A stretch of 64,000 bases of DNA from Dehalococcoidia bacterium (GTDB lineage: Bacteria; Chloroflexota; Dehalococcoidia; SM23-28-2; RBG-16-64-32). Below, one piece after another: positions 43,030-51,386 of this stretch. The stretch is from the NCBI GenBank assembly GCA_030649945.1, contig JAUSFE010000032.1, forward strand, positions 62,001-126,000, in the 5' to 3' direction. Numbering within the stretch: position 1 is the stretch's first letter; the number at the start of each line of letters is the position of its first letter. The position numbers and the translations under genes are program-made. Under the pieces are notes generated by a model. That model did no database searches. It was not told the DNA's origin and was given only the letters and a program-made list of their open reading frames with translations.

Positions 43030-43908
43030 CTAGCGGGTGTGCGCCAGCCGTGCCCGCTGCAGGGACCCGCGCTCTCGCGCCAGGTCCAGCAGGCGCTGTA
43101 CCGGCTCCATGGGCAAGGGGATATCGCCCGGCTCCCTCTGCTGCGGCCCGCCCAGCCCGTGGTAATCGCTTCCGCCCAGGGGCAGCAACTTGAAGCGGTC
43201 GGCCATCTGGCGGAAGGCCTCAACCTCATCCGGCGTGTAGTCCTGGTAGTAGACCTCCATGCCGGTGAGGCCAGCGCCCACCAGCGTGGCCAGCAGGCCG
43301 TCCAGACTTCCCGCCGCGTTCAGCTCTCGCGGGTGTGCCAGCGTGGCCAGGCCGCCCACACTCAGAATCTGGCGCACCACTTCCTGCGGCTCCAGCCGCT
43401 CGCGCTCCACGTAGGCGGGGCCCGTGCGGCTCAGAAAGCGGTCGAACGCCTCGTTCACGCTCGTCACGTGGCCCGCTTCCACCAGGGCGAGAGCAATGTG
43501 CGGGCGCCCCACCGCGCCTTTGCCGGAGAAGTGCTCCACGCGTTCCCACGTTACGGGCGTTCCCAGCTGCGCCAGCCGCTCCACCATGCGCCGGGCGCGA
43601 CCCAGCCGGGACTCCTGCAGGCGGCCCAGCATCCTGCGGAACTCCTGGTTCTCCCAATCGATGAAGTGGCCCAGGATGTGCACCTCGTTGCCCGGCACGT
43701 CCGTGCTCATCTCAATACCCGGGATGAGCGTGCAGTCCGGGTAGCGCGCGGCGGCGGCGAACGCGTCCGGCAGGCCGTCCACGGTATCATGGTCGGTCAG
43801 GGCCAGTATGCGCACGCCGTTGCGATAGGCGAGGTCCACCAGTGCGGCGGGAGTCAGCCGGCCATCCGAGATGGTGCTGTGGCAGTGCAGGTCTGCCAGG
43901 CTGCCCAT
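43030..43908 (-). CDS. PHP-domain phosphoesterase (RNase AM/YciV-like)
   Basis: A 292-residue PHP-family hydrolase. The metal-binding motifs are visible: DLHCHSTISDG near residue 6, LTDHDTVDG near 36, PGIEMST near 63, TLAHPREL near 195 and GSDYHG near 248. The closest characterised group acts on 3',5'-nucleoside bisphosphates or trims RNA 5' ends. Its start overlaps the ymdB stop by one base, so it is in the rny-ymdB RNA-metabolism cluster, which fits a nucleotide or RNA role. Confidence 0.88.
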   Translation of the reverse strand: MGSLADLHCHSTISDGRLTPAALVDLAYRNGVRILALTDHDTVDGLPDAFAAAARYPDCTLIPGIEMSTDVPGNEVHILGHFIDWENQEFRRMLGRLQESRLGRARRMVERLAQLGTPVTWERVEHFSGKGAVGRPHIALALVEAGHVTSVNEAFDRFLSRTGPAYVERERLEPQEVVRQILSVGGLATLAHPRELNAAGSLDGLLATLVGAGLTGMEVYYQDYTPDEVEAFRQMADRFKLLPLGGSDYHGLGGPQQREPGDIPLPMEPVQRLLDLARERGSLQRARLAHTR

Positions 43909-44684
43909 CAGGCCACCTCGCGGTCCAGGCGCTCGATCGATACGGCGCGGCCCGTCTGCTGGTCGATCTGGATCAGCACGGAGTTGAAGACGGCGGGCCC
44001 GGTCTCGACGGGATCGAAGCGGTTGGGGAGTTGCGTCAGAAAGCGCTCGATGATGGGCGCCGTCGCCATGCCCAGCACAGAGTGGAGAGCGCCCACCATG
44101 CCCAGGTCGGAGACGTAGGCCGTGCCCTGCGGCAGGATGCGGGCATCGGCCGTGGGGACGTGCGTGTGCGTGCCCACCACCGCGCTGACGCGGCCGTCCA
44201 GGTAGTAGCCCATGGCGATCTTCTCGCTGGTGGCCTCGGCGTGCACGTCCACCAGCGCCAGGCAGTGATCGGCGGCGTCCGCCAGGGCGCGGTCCATGGC
44301 GCGGAAGGGGCAGTCCAGGTGGGCGCCCATGAAAGTGCGTCCCATCACGTTCATCACCGCTATGCCATCCCGCTTGTAAACGCCGCGGCCCGGCGTGCCC
44401 TCAGGGTAGTTCATGGGCCGGATGATGCGCTCGTCGCGGTCCATCAGGGCGTATATCTCGCGGTTTTCCCAGATGTGGTTGCCGGAGGTCAGCACGTCGA
44501 TGCCGCTCTCGAAGAGTTCGCCGGCCGTCTTGGCGGTCAGGCCCCGGCCGCCGGCGGTGTTCTCGCCGTTGGCGATGACGAAGTCTACGCGGCGCGACTT
44601 GCGGATGCCCGGCAGCAGACCGGCGACCGTGCGGCGGCCAAGCTTGCCCACAATATCGCCGATCATCAGGACCGTGAGCGGCAT
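43908..44684 (-). CDS. ymdB: YmdB-family (TIGR00282) metallophosphoesterase
   Basis: A 258-residue dinuclear metallophosphoesterase. Motifs: GDIVGKLGR (N-terminal metal Asp), NGENTAGG, TSGNHIWENRE and GTHTHVPTAD. Bacillus YmdB hydrolyses 2',3'-cyclic nucleotides and interacts genetically with RNase Y. Here too it lies directly downstream of rny (49 bp), the common arrangement. Length is typical. Confidence 0.93.
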   Translation of the reverse strand: MPLTVLMIGDIVGKLGRRTVAGLLPGIRKSRRVDFVIANGENTAGGRGLTAKTAGELFESGIDVLTSGNHIWENREIYALMDRDERIIRPMNYPEGTPGRGVYKRDGIAVMNVMGRTFMGAHLDCPFRAMDRALADAADHCLALVDVHAEATSEKIAMGYYLDGRVSAVVGTHTHVPTADARILPQGTAYVSDLGMVGALHSVLGMATAPIIERFLTQLPNRFDPVETGPAVFNSVLIQIDQQTGRAVSIERLDREVA

Positions 44685-44733
44685 GCTTGCCTCGTTCCCA
44701 GACGCAGGGAGGCCGGGAGGATGGCCCGGTCTC

Positions 44734-46260
44734 CTACTTCGCGTATTCGATGGCGCGGCGTTCGCGGATGACGGTGACCTTGACCTGGCCCGGGTAGTCC
44801 AGGCTCTCCTGGATGCGCTTGCTGATCTCCTTGGCCATGCGGGCCGCGCCCAGGTCGTCCACCTCTTCGGGCTTGACGATGATGCGGACCTCGCGGCCGG
44901 CCTGGATGGCGAACGACTTCTCGACGCCGGGGAAGCCGTTGGCGACAGCCTCCAGCGCCTCCAGCCGCTTCAGGTAGAGATCCAGCGACTCGCGGCGGGC
45001 GCCGGGGCGGCTGCCGCTGATGGCGTCCGCCACGATCGTGATGACCGCTTCCACAGAACTCGGCTCGACTTCTTCGTGGTGGGCCTCGATGCAGTGGATC
45101 ACGGCCGGGTGCACGCTGTGCCGGCGCGCCAGTTCGGCGCCCAGCGCTGCGTGCGTGCCCTCGACATCATGGTCGATGGCCTTGCCGAGGTCGTGTAGCA
45201 GGCCTCCACGCCGCGCGACATCCACGTTGGCGCCCAGCTCGTGGGCGATCATCGCGGCCAGGTTCGCCGTCTCCACGGCGTGCGTGAGCTGGTTCTGGCC
45301 GTAGCTGTAGCGGTACTTCAGGCGGCCGAGGGTGCGCACGATCTCCGGGTGGAGGCCGGGCGCTTTGGCCTCGACAAGCGCCTGCTCGCCGGCTTCCTTG
45401 ATGGACGCATCGACGTCTTTGCGGGCCTTCTCCACCATCTCCTCGATACGCGCCGGCTGGATGCGCCCGTCTGTGAGCAGCTTGGTCAGCGCCAGTCGCG
45501 CCACCTCGCGGCGGACCGGATCGAAGGAGGAGAGCGTAACGGCGTCCGGGGTGTCGTCAATGATGACGTCGACGCCGGTGGCGTGCTCCAGCGCGCGGAT
45601 GTTGCGTCCCTCACGGCCGATGATGCGGCCCTTCATGTCCTCCGATGGGATTGGCACCACGGAGACGGTGTTCTCCGAGACGACATCCGTCGTCAGGCGC
45701 TGCATGGTGGTGGCGATGATCTTACGCGCCCGCGTGTCCGCCTCCTCCTTGACCTCCTGCTCGATCTCGCGCAGCATCCGGTTGGACTCGTCGCGGATCT
45801 CGCGCTCCACCTGCGCGAGGAGCAGCTCCTTGGCCTCGCCGGCGGTGAAGTTAGAGAGACGCTCAAGCTCTTGCTTCCGCTCCTCTTCGAGCGAGAGCAG
45901 CTTGTTCCCGGCCTCTTCGAGGTCGTGCTCTTTGTTCTGGAGGTTGCGCTGGCGCTGTTCGAGCGACTCTAACTTGCGGTCCAGGTTTTCTTCTTTCTGG
46001 ACAACGCGTCGCTCGCCGCTCTTTACCTCAGTGCGGCGTTCTCGTAGTTCGGACTCCGCCTGCTGGCGGAACTTAATAGCCTCTTCTTTGGCCTCAAGTA
46101 GAATCTCTTTCTGGCGCCTGTCGGCCTCGTTAAGGATGCTGGCGGCGCTGCGCTCAGCGGATTCGACGCGATTGCGGCGAACGGTTTGCTGAACAGCGTA
46201 AGCGCCGATAACACCAATGACAACGCCGACAAGGCCCAGAATAAGGGCAAGAGCCGGCAT
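44734..46260 (-). CDS. rny: Ribonuclease Y
   Basis: A 508-residue membrane-bound endoribonuclease that starts mRNA decay. An N-terminal membrane helix (residues 4-24, [20 protein letters not shown]) is followed by a long Glu/Arg/Gln-rich coiled coil, a KH domain ([24 protein letters not shown]) and the HD domain with [13 protein letters not shown]. The end RAIEYAK is the conserved RNase Y C-terminus. Length matches the family. Upstream of 46260 is a 200-bp stretch with no gene, probably the promoter region. Confidence 0.97.
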   Translation of the reverse strand: MPALALILGLVGVVIGVIGAYAVQQTVRRNRVESAERSAASILNEADRRQKEILLEAKEEAIKFRQQAESELRERRTEVKSGERRVVQKEENLDRKLESLEQRQRNLQNKEHDLEEAGNKLLSLEEERKQELERLSNFTAGEAKELLLAQVEREIRDESNRMLREIEQEVKEEADTRARKIIATTMQRLTTDVVSENTVSVVPIPSEDMKGRIIGREGRNIRALEHATGVDVIIDDTPDAVTLSSFDPVRREVARLALTKLLTDGRIQPARIEEMVEKARKDVDASIKEAGEQALVEAKAPGLHPEIVRTLGRLKYRYSYGQNQLTHAVETANLAAMIAHELGANVDVARRGGLLHDLGKAIDHDVEGTHAALGAELARRHSVHPAVIHCIEAHHEEVEPSSVEAVITIVADAISGSRPGARRESLDLYLKRLEALEAVANGFPGVEKSFAIQAGREVRIIVKPEEVDDLGAARMAKEISKRIQESLDYPGQVKVTVIRERRAIEYAK

Positions 46261-46464
46261 TTCGCCTCACTTCCTGTGACTTCTGAGTAAGTTAGAAGGG
46301 TCGAAATCATCTGACTGGCGCAGAATAAATGATCAGGTTCATGATACGTCTGGGCAGATAGGGTGTCAAGGAAATACGGCGCGCTGCGAATGTGGCCCGC
46401 GCCCCCGCATAAAGCGCGTCTATACATAACGGGGATGAGTGAGGGGTGAGAACCGCCGGTGTAC

Positions 46465-47142
46465 CTAGTCGATTTCGCCGTCCGCCGGCCCCTGCCCGCC
46501 GCGCAGCTCCTCCCGCCCCTGCCCGCCGCGCAGCTCCTCCCGCAGGCGCCCGATGGCCGCGCTCGCCGTCTCGTACTCGAAGCCGCGGCGCATGAGGAGA
46601 TCGCCCAGCTTGCGCCGGAACTCGGCGTAGGGGGCAGACTTGAGAGCGGCCGCCCGCTTGAGCGCGGCGCGGTACGCGGCGCCGGCCTCGTCCACCATCT
46701 CGGCGGAGCGCTGCGCCACGGCCGCCTGCACGCCCTTCGCCCTCAGCTCTGACGCCAGCAGGCGGCGGCTGCGCGGGCTCGTGCGCTCGCGGCCCTCCAC
46801 CCAGGTGCGCGCGAAGGCCGCGTCGTCGATGAGCGATAGCTCCCGCAGGCGGGCGATGGCGGCGCCCAGGACGTCCGGGCGAACGCCTTTGCGGGCCAGG
46901 CGCTCCCGCAGCTCGGCCTCGCTGCGCGGCCGGTAGGCCAGGAGGTGGAGGGCAGAGGAGAGGGCGAGGTGGTGCGCCTCCGCCTCCTCCAGCTCACGCA
47001 GGCGCCCGTCAGTGATCTCGTCGCCGGCGAGAAGGGTGAAGCGGGCGAGGACCTCGCGGCTGACGGGGACGGCGCAGCCGCCGTCGAGCACGAGCTTGAG
47101 GCGCCGGCTGCGGGGCTGCTCCTCGATGGCGGTTATACGCAT
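46465..47142 (-). CDS. recX: Regulatory protein RecX
   Basis: A 225-residue RecX-family protein, a modulator of RecA filaments. Landmarks are ALHLLAYRPRSEAELRERLARKGV, LIDDAAFARTWVEGR, and RRLLASELRAKGV, the three-helix repeats of the family. The ATG at 47142 (MRITAIEEQPRS) is chosen because a longer frame would overlap the lipoprotein gene. The C-terminus carries a 9-residue perfect duplication (REELRGGQG). It lies downstream of recA on the same strand, the usual order, with a small lipoprotein gene between them. Confidence 0.9.
   Translation of the reverse strand: MRITAIEEQPRSRRLKLVLDGGCAVPVSREVLARFTLLAGDEITDGRLRELEEAEAHHLALSSALHLLAYRPRSEAELRERLARKGVRPDVLGAAIARLRELSLIDDAAFARTWVEGRERTSPRSRRLLASELRAKGVQAAVAQRSAEMVDEAGAAYRAALKRAAALKSAPYAEFRRKLGDLLMRRGFEYETASAAIGRLREELRGGQGREELRGGQGPADGEID
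46489..46542 (-). repeat. 27-bp perfect tandem duplication in recX
   Basis: Two identical 27-bp units (46489-46515 and 46516-46542) encode the duplicated REELRGGQG near the RecX C-terminus. The frame is kept, so the duplication is tolerated. It may vary in copy number between strains. Confidence 0.85.
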
Positions 47143-47191
47143 GGCGGCGACGGGCCAGGCTGAATCGCGATGCACCGGCCCTCCTGCCGTG

Positions 47192-47620
47192 CTACTCGAT
47201 GGAAAAGCACTGCTCATCAGGTATGGTAAGGGTTACTGTTCCACCGTCCGTCAGCAGGTGTAGTTCGCTCTGCGCGGGGGTAAGAAGGCCAGGCTCTGCT
47301 GCCTGACCACGGGCCATGTAGACCGACCAACCGGGGCTGTCCGGGACGTTTGGGCATAGCAGCAGCCCGCTCACTGGCGAGCGTTCCAGCACGAGCCGTA
47401 TGTCGCCCGTTTGTCTGTCCACGATCTCGACCGTGCGATCAACGTCGCTATCGCGCGGTAAGCGTAAGGCGACGGCAACGTAGCTCTTGGCGGGGTCGTG
47501 GCCCTCGAACGAGCCGACCAGCACTTGGTCAGGAAGCGCAGGGTCGCCGCCGTCACCGCACGCAGGCGATAGCGCAACGAGAAGGAGGCCCGCAAGGATA
47601 AGAAGAGTCGATCGCATCAC
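47192..47620 (-). CDS. Putative lipoprotein of unknown function
   Basis: A 142-residue protein with a short hydrophobic N-terminus (LLILAGLLLVALSPAC) ending in a Cys that could be lipidated, although the lipobox (SPAC) is not ideal. The mature part is beta-rich (YVAVALRL, TVTLTIPD). The first ATG pair (47620 and 47617) are both possible starts. It stands between recX and recA on the same strand, an unusual insertion into this conserved pair. No family recognised. Confidence 0.6.
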   Translation of the reverse strand: MMRSTLLILAGLLLVALSPACGDGGDPALPDQVLVGSFEGHDPAKSYVAVALRLPRDSDVDRTVEIVDRQTGDIRLVLERSPVSGLLLCPNVPDSPGWSVYMARGQAAEPGLLTPAQSELHLLTDGGTVTLTIPDEQCFSIE

Positions 47621-47658
47621 TTATCGTGACGGAGCCAGCCGAACGATGGTTCCTCGCG

Positions 47659-48756
47659 CTACTCCCCCTCCTCTTCGCCGGCGCGTACGGCCACCGGCTG
47701 TGCGGCCTGGCTCTGCTCGTGGATCAGCTTCTCTATCTCCTGCGCCAGCTCCGGGTTCTCACGCAGGAAGTCCTTGGCCTGCTCGCGGCCCTGGCCCAGC
47801 TTCTGCTCGCCATAGGAGTAGAAGGCGCCCTGCCTCTTGATAATCTCCGCGCCGGTCGCCAGGTCGACGATGTCGGCTTCCCGGCTGATACCGATGTGCG
47901 GGCCGGAGAAGATGATCTCGAACTCCGCGGTGCGGAAGGGCGGCGCGATCTTGTTCTTGACGATCTTGGCTTTGACGCGGCTGCCGATGATCGTCCCCGA
48001 CTGCTTGATGCTCTCCGCCCGCCGCAGGTCGATGCGCACCGAGCTGTAGAACTTCAGCGCGCGGCCGCCGGGCGTGGTCTCCGGGTTGCCGAAGATGATG
48101 CCGATCTTCTCGCGCAGTTGATTGATGAAGATGACGGCCGTGCGGGAGCGGGAGATGCAGGCCGTGAGCTTGCGCAGCGCCTGCGACATGAGGCGGGCCT
48201 GCAGGCCGGGGAGCGAATCGCCCATGTCGCCTTCGATCTCGGCCCGGGGGACGAGGGCCGCCACCGAATCCACGACGATGACGTCCACGGCGTTGGAGCG
48301 CACGAGGGCCTCGCAGATCTCCATCGCCTGCTCGCCGGTGTCCGGCTGGGAGATGAGCAGGTCGTCGATCTTGATGCCGATGGCCCCCGCGAACGTGGGG
48401 TCCATGGCATGCTCGACGTCGATGTAGGCGGCGAGGCCGCCCGTGCGCTGGGCCTGGGCGATGATGTGCATGGCCACGGTGGACTTGCCGGCCATCTCCG
48501 GGCCGAAGATCTCCGTGATGCGGCCGCGCGGGATGCCGCCGGCTCCCAGGGCGATGTCCAGCGCCAGCGAGCCGGTGGGGATAGTCTCCACCGCCATGCG
48601 GGTGGCGGCCTCGCCCAGGCGCATGATGGAGCCGCGGCCGAACTGCTTTTCGATCTGGCCGATGGCCAGCTCCAGGGCCTTCAAGCGCTCGTCCGCCTGC
48701 CCCGAGTTTGTCGAAGGGTTGCCGTTAGGGGACACTTTGATCTCCGTTGCCGTCAT
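47659..48756 (-). CDS. recA: Recombinase RecA
   Basis: A 365-residue RecA, the DNA strand-exchange ATPase and LexA co-protease. It has the usual order: N-terminal helix, core with [13 protein letters not shown], Walker [28 protein letters not shown] (Walker B and loop L1), [27 protein letters not shown] (loop L2), and an acidic tail. Walker A reads GPEMAGKST (residues 85-93), where most RecA proteins have GPESSGKTT. Residues 13-21 (NPSTNSGQA) come from an inserted repeat. The ATG at 48756 follows AGGAG by 7 nt; an upstream TTG adds 10 residues. Confidence 0.97.
   Translation of the reverse strand: MTATEIKVSPNGNPSTNSGQADERLKALELAIGQIEKQFGRGSIMRLGEAATRMAVETIPTGSLALDIALGAGGIPRGRITEIFGPEMAGKSTVAMHIIAQAQRTGGLAAYIDVEHAMDPTFAGAIGIKIDDLLISQPDTGEQAMEICEALVRSNAVDVIVVDSVAALVPRAEIEGDMGDSLPGLQARLMSQALRKLTACISRSRTAVIFINQLREKIGIIFGNPETTPGGRALKFYSSVRIDLRRAESIKQSGTIIGSRVKAKIVKNKIAPPFRTAEFEIIFSGPHIGISREADIVDLATGAEIIKRQGAFYSYGEQKLGQGREQAKDFLRENPELAQEIEKLIHEQSQAAQPVAVRAGEEEGE
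48693..48720 (-). repeat. Interspersed repeat inserted in the recA N-terminus
   Basis: The 28-bp segment codes in frame for [10 protein letters not shown] recall closely related short peptides as products of a dispersed repeat in Chloroflexota genomes. It lies in the variable region before the RecA N-terminal helix, where an insertion does little harm. Confidence 0.5.
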
Positions 48757-48935
48757 TATCGCACTCCTGCTAGGCGCTGCGTTCAACCGGCCGCATCATA
48801 ACCAGCGGGTGGCCGTCGGGCCAATAGGTGAGTGGCGCAATTGCGAACAAAAATGCTAATTGGTCGCCCGTCATTGTCGATAGTGGGTAGTGGATAGTGG
48901 GCCTCCCCGCCGCCGGCGATGCCGGGCGTCCCTTC

Positions 48936-48968
48936 CCGCTCATGCTGAGGCCCTCGTAGCATGAGCGG
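48936..48968. repeat. REP-like palindrome upstream of recA
   Basis: Perfect 11-bp arms (48936-48946 and 48958-48968) surround an 11-nt loop in the 237-bp gap between yggT and recA. No T-run follows. It looks like a dispersed palindromic unit or an RNA hairpin; the gap also has GTGG-rich near-repeats at about 48888-48902. Confidence 0.6.
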
Positions 48969-48993
48969 CGGCAGGCAGGACAACAGGGTGGCG

Positions 48994-49209
48994 TCAAGTC
49001 AGGGCCTTGGTGGCGGCCTGCGCGACCAGGATCAGCAGGAAGCTGGCGATCATGGGTGAGAGGTCGATCATGCCGATGCGGGGCATGAACTGGCGGATGG
49101 GGGCCAGGATGGGCTCCGTGATGTCGTGGATAACGACGTAGAGGGGGTTGCCCGGGTCGAAGTTGATCCAGGAGAAGATGATGCGGATGAAGATGGCGGC
49201 CAGGAGCAC
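48994..49209 (-). CDS. yggT: YggT-family membrane protein
   Basis: The readable frame from GTG 49209 gives 71 residues with two hydrophobic segments and the family core DPGNPLYVVIHDITEPILAPIRQFMP. YggT proteins are usually longer at the N-terminus. The same frame runs upstream without a stop as IEALALFIQILAY, which completes the first membrane helix. The only well-placed initiation site is an ATC at 49248, 6 nt after GGGAGG. True start therefore may be 49248. It follows proC, the common order. Confidence 0.8.
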   Translation of the reverse strand: MLLAAIFIRIIFSWINFDPGNPLYVVIHDITEPILAPIRQFMPRIGMIDLSPMIASFLLILVAQAATKALT

Positions 49210-49250
49210 GTAAGCCAGGATCTGGATGAAAAGGGCAAGGGCTTCGATGT

Positions 49251-50051
49251 CTATCCTCCCAGGAGTTTCGCCTTCTCGTATGCGGCCTCGATCGCCTCCG
49301 TGAAGGCGGCCCGCAGCCCCGCCTCTTCCAGCACGCGCAGGCCCTCTGTTGTGGTGCCGCCCGGCGATGTCACCTGATTGCGCAGCTCCGCCGGGTGCCT
49401 GCCTGTGGCCTGGGCGTAGCGGGCGGAGCCGAGGACGGTCTGGATGACCATCGCGGTGGCCATATCGCGCCGCAGCCCGATGTGCACGGCGGCGTCGATC
49501 ATGGCCTCGATGACCAGGAAGACGTACGCGGGGCCGCTGGAGCTGACGGCCGTGGCCATGTCCACGTACTTCTCGTCGCCCACGTAGATCTCCTGACCCA
49601 GGACGCCGAGAACGCGGCGCACGGCCTCGCGCGCGGCGTCCGGCACCGCCGCCGTCGCCGTCCAGATGGTCATGCCTTCGCCTATCTGCGCCGGCGTGTT
49701 GGGGATGGCGCGCACGACGGCCTCATGCTTGAGCGCCGCCTGGATGCCGCCGATGGTGACGCCGGCCATGATCGAGATCACCGTCTGGCCGGGCTGGAGC
49801 GCGCCTGCCAGCGGCTTCCCGGCGGGCCCGAACTCCTGGGGCTTGACCGCAAGGACGATGACCTCGCTGCCGGCGACCGCTCCCGGCGCGCTGTCCGTAA
49901 CGGAGACAGCGTGGGTTTGCGAGAGGTAATCGCGGCGGGAGGCGACGATCTCGCAGACGGCGATGTCGGCCGGCTGGGCCAGGCCCTTGGCCAGGACGCC
50001 GGCGATGATGGCCTCGCCCATCATGCCGCCGCCGATGAACGCGAGTTTCAC
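49251..50051 (-). CDS. proC: Pyrroline-5-carboxylate reductase
   Basis: A 266-residue NAD(P)H-dependent reductase for the last step of proline synthesis. FIGGGMMGEAIIAG is the N-terminal nucleotide-binding loop, AVKPQ and SIMAGVT follow, and the C-terminal signature is AVSSSGPAYVFLVIEAM and QVTSPGGTTTEGL. Length is standard. Its ATG overlaps the stop of the toxin gene by 4 bp, so its translation is coupled to a toxin-antitoxin module. Confidence 0.96.
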   Translation of the reverse strand: MKLAFIGGGMMGEAIIAGVLAKGLAQPADIAVCEIVASRRDYLSQTHAVSVTDSAPGAVAGSEVIVLAVKPQEFGPAGKPLAGALQPGQTVISIMAGVTIGGIQAALKHEAVVRAIPNTPAQIGEGMTIWTATAAVPDAAREAVRRVLGVLGQEIYVGDEKYVDMATAVSSSGPAYVFLVIEAMIDAAVHIGLRRDMATAMVIQTVLGSARYAQATGRHPAELRNQVTSPGGTTTEGLRVLEEAGLRAAFTEAIEAAYEKAKLLGG

Positions 50052-50302
50052 TGGTAGACCTCGCTGCGGTGGCGGACGGCGCGGATGGAGACCGTCCGGT
50101 TGACGTCGTCAACCTTGTAAAGTATGCGGTACTGACCTACGCGAACACGAAAGCCGGGGAACGACTGAAGCTTCTTCGCGCCTCGCTGGTAAGGGTCAGA
50201 TGCGAGCGATTCTATTTTCGCGTACATGCGTTTGAGCAACGATTGGTCAAGATTTTTCAAGTCTCTTTCCGCGCTACACTCGATTCGGATCTCGTAATTC
50301 AC
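50048..50302 (-). CDS. RelE/ParE-family toxin
   Basis: An 84-residue protein with the RelE/ParE fold pattern: EIRIECSAERDLKNLDQSLLKRM, then GFRVRVGQYRILYKVDD and SIRAVRHRSEVY. RelE-like members cleave ribosome-bound mRNA; ParE-like ones poison gyrase. The RVGxYRILY and HRxxVY segments point to the RelE/mRNA interferase side. It follows the antitoxin gene with a 4-bp overlap and overlaps proC by 4 bp. Confidence 0.88.
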   Translation of the reverse strand: MNYEIRIECSAERDLKNLDQSLLKRMYAKIESLASDPYQRGAKKLQSFPGFRVRVGQYRILYKVDDVNRTVSIRAVRHRSEVYQ

Positions 50303-50574
50303 AGACGCCCTTCGCGCCGGAGTTCCTCCACAAACTCTTCGAATGGGCGGCTGGGTTCGCCCTCGCGTTCAATCATGACGATGGAGTCTGCAAGATCCTC
50401 ACGCAACGCGTCATCGTCCAGGAGCTTGCGTAAGAATACCGCCCGCTCCTCGTCTGGAAGCGCCTGGAACGCGCGCCAGAGTTCTTCGCCCGCGCTACGC
50501 GTCTTGTACGCAGCGCCGCGTTCGCGGATAGTCGCTGGACCATACTCATGTGGTTTCTTTCTCTTCTCTGCCAT
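50299..50574 (-). CDS. Antitoxin of the RelE/ParE-type module
   Basis: A 91-residue acidic protein upstream of the toxin. The C-terminal [15 protein letters not shown] resembles the toxin-wrapping tail of RelB-like antitoxins. The N-terminus ([16 protein letters not shown]) is basic and the middle is helical ([22 protein letters not shown]). No clear DNA-binding fold is visible. Its ATG overlaps the yggS stop by one base (TAATG). Confidence 0.8.
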   Translation of the reverse strand: MAEKRKKPHEYGPATIRERGAAYKTRSAGEELWRAFQALPDEERAVFLRKLLDDDALREDLADSIVMIEREGEPSRPFEEFVEELRREGRL

Positions 50575-51242
50575 TATTTCCTCTCGCCGAAGATCGCGCG
50601 GCCGATGCGCAGGTGCGTGGCGCCTTCCTCCACGGCCGCCTCGAAGTCGTCGCTCATTCCCATCGATAGCTCCCGCAGCCCCAGGGCGGCGGCCGCTTCC
50701 CTCAGGCGGCGGAACACGGGACGGACACCGTCCGGGTGCGGCGCCAAGGGGGCGACGGTCATCAGGCCGCGCACGTCCATCTTGGGCAGGCGAGCGATGG
50801 ACTCGTAGCGCTGGGGGAGCTCCGCCAGGGTGAAGCCGTGCTTGGTGACCTCGCCGCCGACGTTCACCTCCAGAAAGACGGGCGCCTCCCTGAGGGCCCG
50901 CCTGGAAATTGCCTCTGCCAGGTGGAGCGAATCCACGGAATGGATTATATCAAAGAGCTCCAGGGCGGTCTTGACCTTGTTGCTCTGCAGGTGGCCCACC
51001 ATGTGCCACGTGACGCCCGGCAGGTCCGCCAGCGCCGGGCGCTTGGCCTGCGCCTCCTGGACGCGGTTCTCCCCCAGGTGCCGGAAGCCGGCGCTCACCG
51101 CCTGCTGAATCGCCGCGGGCGGGAAGCCCTTGGTGATCGCCACGATGGTGACGTCCTCCGGGGAACGGCCGCAGCGCCGGCAGGCGGCGGCGGTCAGCAG
51201 GCGCACGTGCTCGGCCCGCTCGGCGATCGTCGGGAGGCGCAT
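50574..51242 (-). CDS. yggS: YggS-family pyridoxal-phosphate homeostasis protein
   Basis: A 222-residue protein of the fold-type III PLP-binding family that buffers cellular [12 protein letters not shown] holds the PLP-binding Lys, [11 protein letters not shown] and [11 protein letters not shown] follow, and the C-terminus has [28 protein letters not shown], all hallmarks of YggS. It heads an operon with the TA pair, proC and yggT. Confidence 0.95.
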   Translation of the reverse strand: MRLPTIAERAEHVRLLTAAACRRCGRSPEDVTIVAITKGFPPAAIQQAVSAGFRHLGENRVQEAQAKRPALADLPGVTWHMVGHLQSNKVKTALELFDIIHSVDSLHLAEAISRRALREAPVFLEVNVGGEVTKHGFTLAELPQRYESIARLPKMDVRGLMTVAPLAPHPDGVRPVFRRLREAAAALGLRELSMGMSDDFEAAVEEGATHLRIGRAIFGERK

Positions 51243-51349
51243 GGCGGTGTCAGTATAGGCTAATCAACGTAGGCGGGTACCTTCAGGTGCCCGCAGCGCC
51301 GTTCAGGCGCGCCCAGCGCTCCGTGTTTGGTCGAACGGCTGCTACACTA

Positions 51350-51386
51350 GGCTGACGGCTGATGGCTGATGGCTGACCGCTGATGA
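51350..51386 (+). repeat. Short GGCTGATG-type tandem repeats before the WYL regulator
   Basis: Four to five imperfect GCTGAtG/GCTGAcG units lie directly upstream of and into the start codon of the WYL regulator. They may simply be slippage-prone low-complexity DNA, but they overlap the ribosome-binding region, so changes in copy number could alter expression. Confidence 0.4.

Noticed and set aside
47626-48801. Long open frame antisense to recA, and similar long antisense frames over nrdJ, the desaturase, PHP/ymdB and the thrombospondin-repeat gene.
   Set aside because: They are products of high GC and third-position bias opposite strongly coding genes; they have no motifs, signal sequences or ribosome-binding sites.
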